Of a stretch of 64,000 bases of DNA, positions 63,520 to 64,000 are shown piece by piece. Position numbers and translations under genes: made by a program. The notes under the pieces were generated by a model that had not been told where the DNA came from, did no database searches, and saw nothing but the letters and a program-made list of their open reading frames with translations. The DNA comes from CAVYXF01 sp963772335 (GTDB lineage: Bacteria > Pseudomonadota > Alphaproteobacteria > Rhizobiales > Rhodomicrobiaceae), in contig CAVYXF010000001.1 in NCBI GenBank assembly GCA_963772335.1, forward strand, positions 1,054,001-1,118,000, given 5' to 3'. How positions within the stretch are numbered: position 1 is the first letter of the stretch; every line of letters starts with the position of its first letter.

Positions 63520-64000
63520 ATGCGCCCTGCGATCATCACGGCCGAAAAGAACCGCGATCTGGTCGCGGGCCTTCGCGAGCGCGGGATAACCGATGCGCGG
63601 GTGCTTGCGGCCGTTGAAGCGGTACCGCGCGATGCGTTCGTCGATCCGCAATATGTCGAGAGCGCCTATCAGGACACAGCTCTGCCGATCGCCTGTGGCC
63701 AGACCATTTCGCAGCCCTATGTGGTTGCCTACATGACCGAGACCCTTGAGCTCGAGCCTGAGCATGAAGTGCTCGAAATCGGTACCGGATCAGGCTATCA
63801 GGCCGCAATCCTTGCCCGCCTCTGCCGGCATGTCTACACCATCGAGCGGCACGAGGATCTGCACCTCGAGGCAGCCGAACGCTTCCGCCGGCTCGGCATC
63901 GACAACGTCACTGCGATTGTTGGCGATGGCTCGGCAGGCTGGCCGGAGCCCCGGCAATTCGACCGCATCATTGTCACCGCCGCGGCGAAAGCGGCTCCGC
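63520..64000 (+). CDS. pcm: protein-L-isoaspartate O-methyltransferase (partial, runs off the window)
   Basis: An ATG at 63520 with AGGAG five bases upstream opens a frame that stays open to the window edge (160 codons). The translation begins MRPAIITAEKNRDLVAGLRE and shows FVDPQYVESAYQDTALPI, ACGQTISQPYVVAYMTETL with the family's QTISQP, the SAM motif VLEIGTGSGYQAAILARL, VYTIERHEDLHLEAAERF and FDRIIVTAAA. It repairs isoaspartyl residues in aged proteins. About 55-60 residues of a typical 215-residue protein are missing at the right edge. Confidence 0.95.
   Translation, partial: MRPAIITAEKNRDLVAGLRERGITDARVLAAVEAVPRDAFVDPQYVESAYQDTALPIACGQTISQPYVVAYMTETLELEPEHEVLEIGTGSGYQAAILARLCRHVYTIERHEDLHLEAAERFRRLGIDNVTAIVGDGSAGWPEPRQFDRIIVTAAAKAAP

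Overview
The window is a contiguous piece of a high-GC alphaproteobacterial chromosome, most likely from the order Hyphomicrobiales (Rhizobiales) or a close relative. The inference rests on gene order: hrcA-grpE beside rph-rdgB-hemW; rsmI-yraN-gshB-yifB; ppx-rlmE-guaB-MAPEG-rsmB-guaA; tRNA-Leu-tig-clpP-clpX-lon-hupB; tatABC-serS-surE-pcm. No insertion sequence, prophage, CRISPR array or replication origin was seen. Most of the window is core housekeeping sequence, with accessory stretches set between the conserved blocks.

Layout. About 0.2-5.5 kb is the end of an exopolysaccharide locus: a Wza-type outer-membrane lipoprotein, a Wzc-type chain-length regulator fused to a BY-kinase with a Tyr-Gly tail, a J-domain protein and a membrane protein in one tight operon. 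About 5.5-9.4 kb is accessory: a decayed cytochrome c domain resembling that of urate hydroxylase, an HNH nuclease, two stress or envelope proteins and a carboxylesterase. About 9.5-26 kb holds gluQRS, pssA, grpE/hrcA, a giant TPR-glycosyltransferase-methyltransferase fusion, rph-rdgB, an EEP-family hydrolase, hemW, a lipoprotein PBP activator, rsmI-yraN-gshB and yifB. About 26-30.5 kb holds an FAH-family hydrolase, a dodecin, an aldo/keto reductase, a decayed CheB-CheR gene and a solitary CheB-like methylesterase. About 30.5-38 kb is a minus-strand run of purine and rRNA-modification genes.

About 38.4-51.5 kb is the most accessory part: an M15 peptidase, a cyclase-family enzyme, an orphan carboxyltransferase, a rhodanese, a frameshifted pseudo-caspase/SUMF1 protein whose catalytic Cys is Ser, a secreted protein with seven copies of a 28-residue repeat interrupted by a frameshift, a stress-protein fragment, membrane proteins, a large GTPase and cysK. 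About 51.6-64 kb is a proteostasis block (trigger factor with a His-rich tail, ClpP, ClpX, Lon, HU), followed by Tat export and serS-surE-pcm; pcm runs off the window.

Three themes recur. Protein quality control is heavily represented (HrcA, GrpE, a J-domain protein, trigger factor, ClpP, ClpX, Lon, Pcm). Gene decay is visible in at least four places (cytochrome c domain, CheB-CheR, caspase/SUMF1, repeat protein). Several proteins carry unusual appendages (GrpE C-terminal extension, trigger-factor His tail, Tyr-Gly kinase tail, methyltransferase fused to an OGT-like enzyme). No single complete new system could be proven. The best candidates are the TPR-GT41-methyltransferase fusion and the pseudo-caspase/repeat-protein neighbourhood at 43-46.4 kb.
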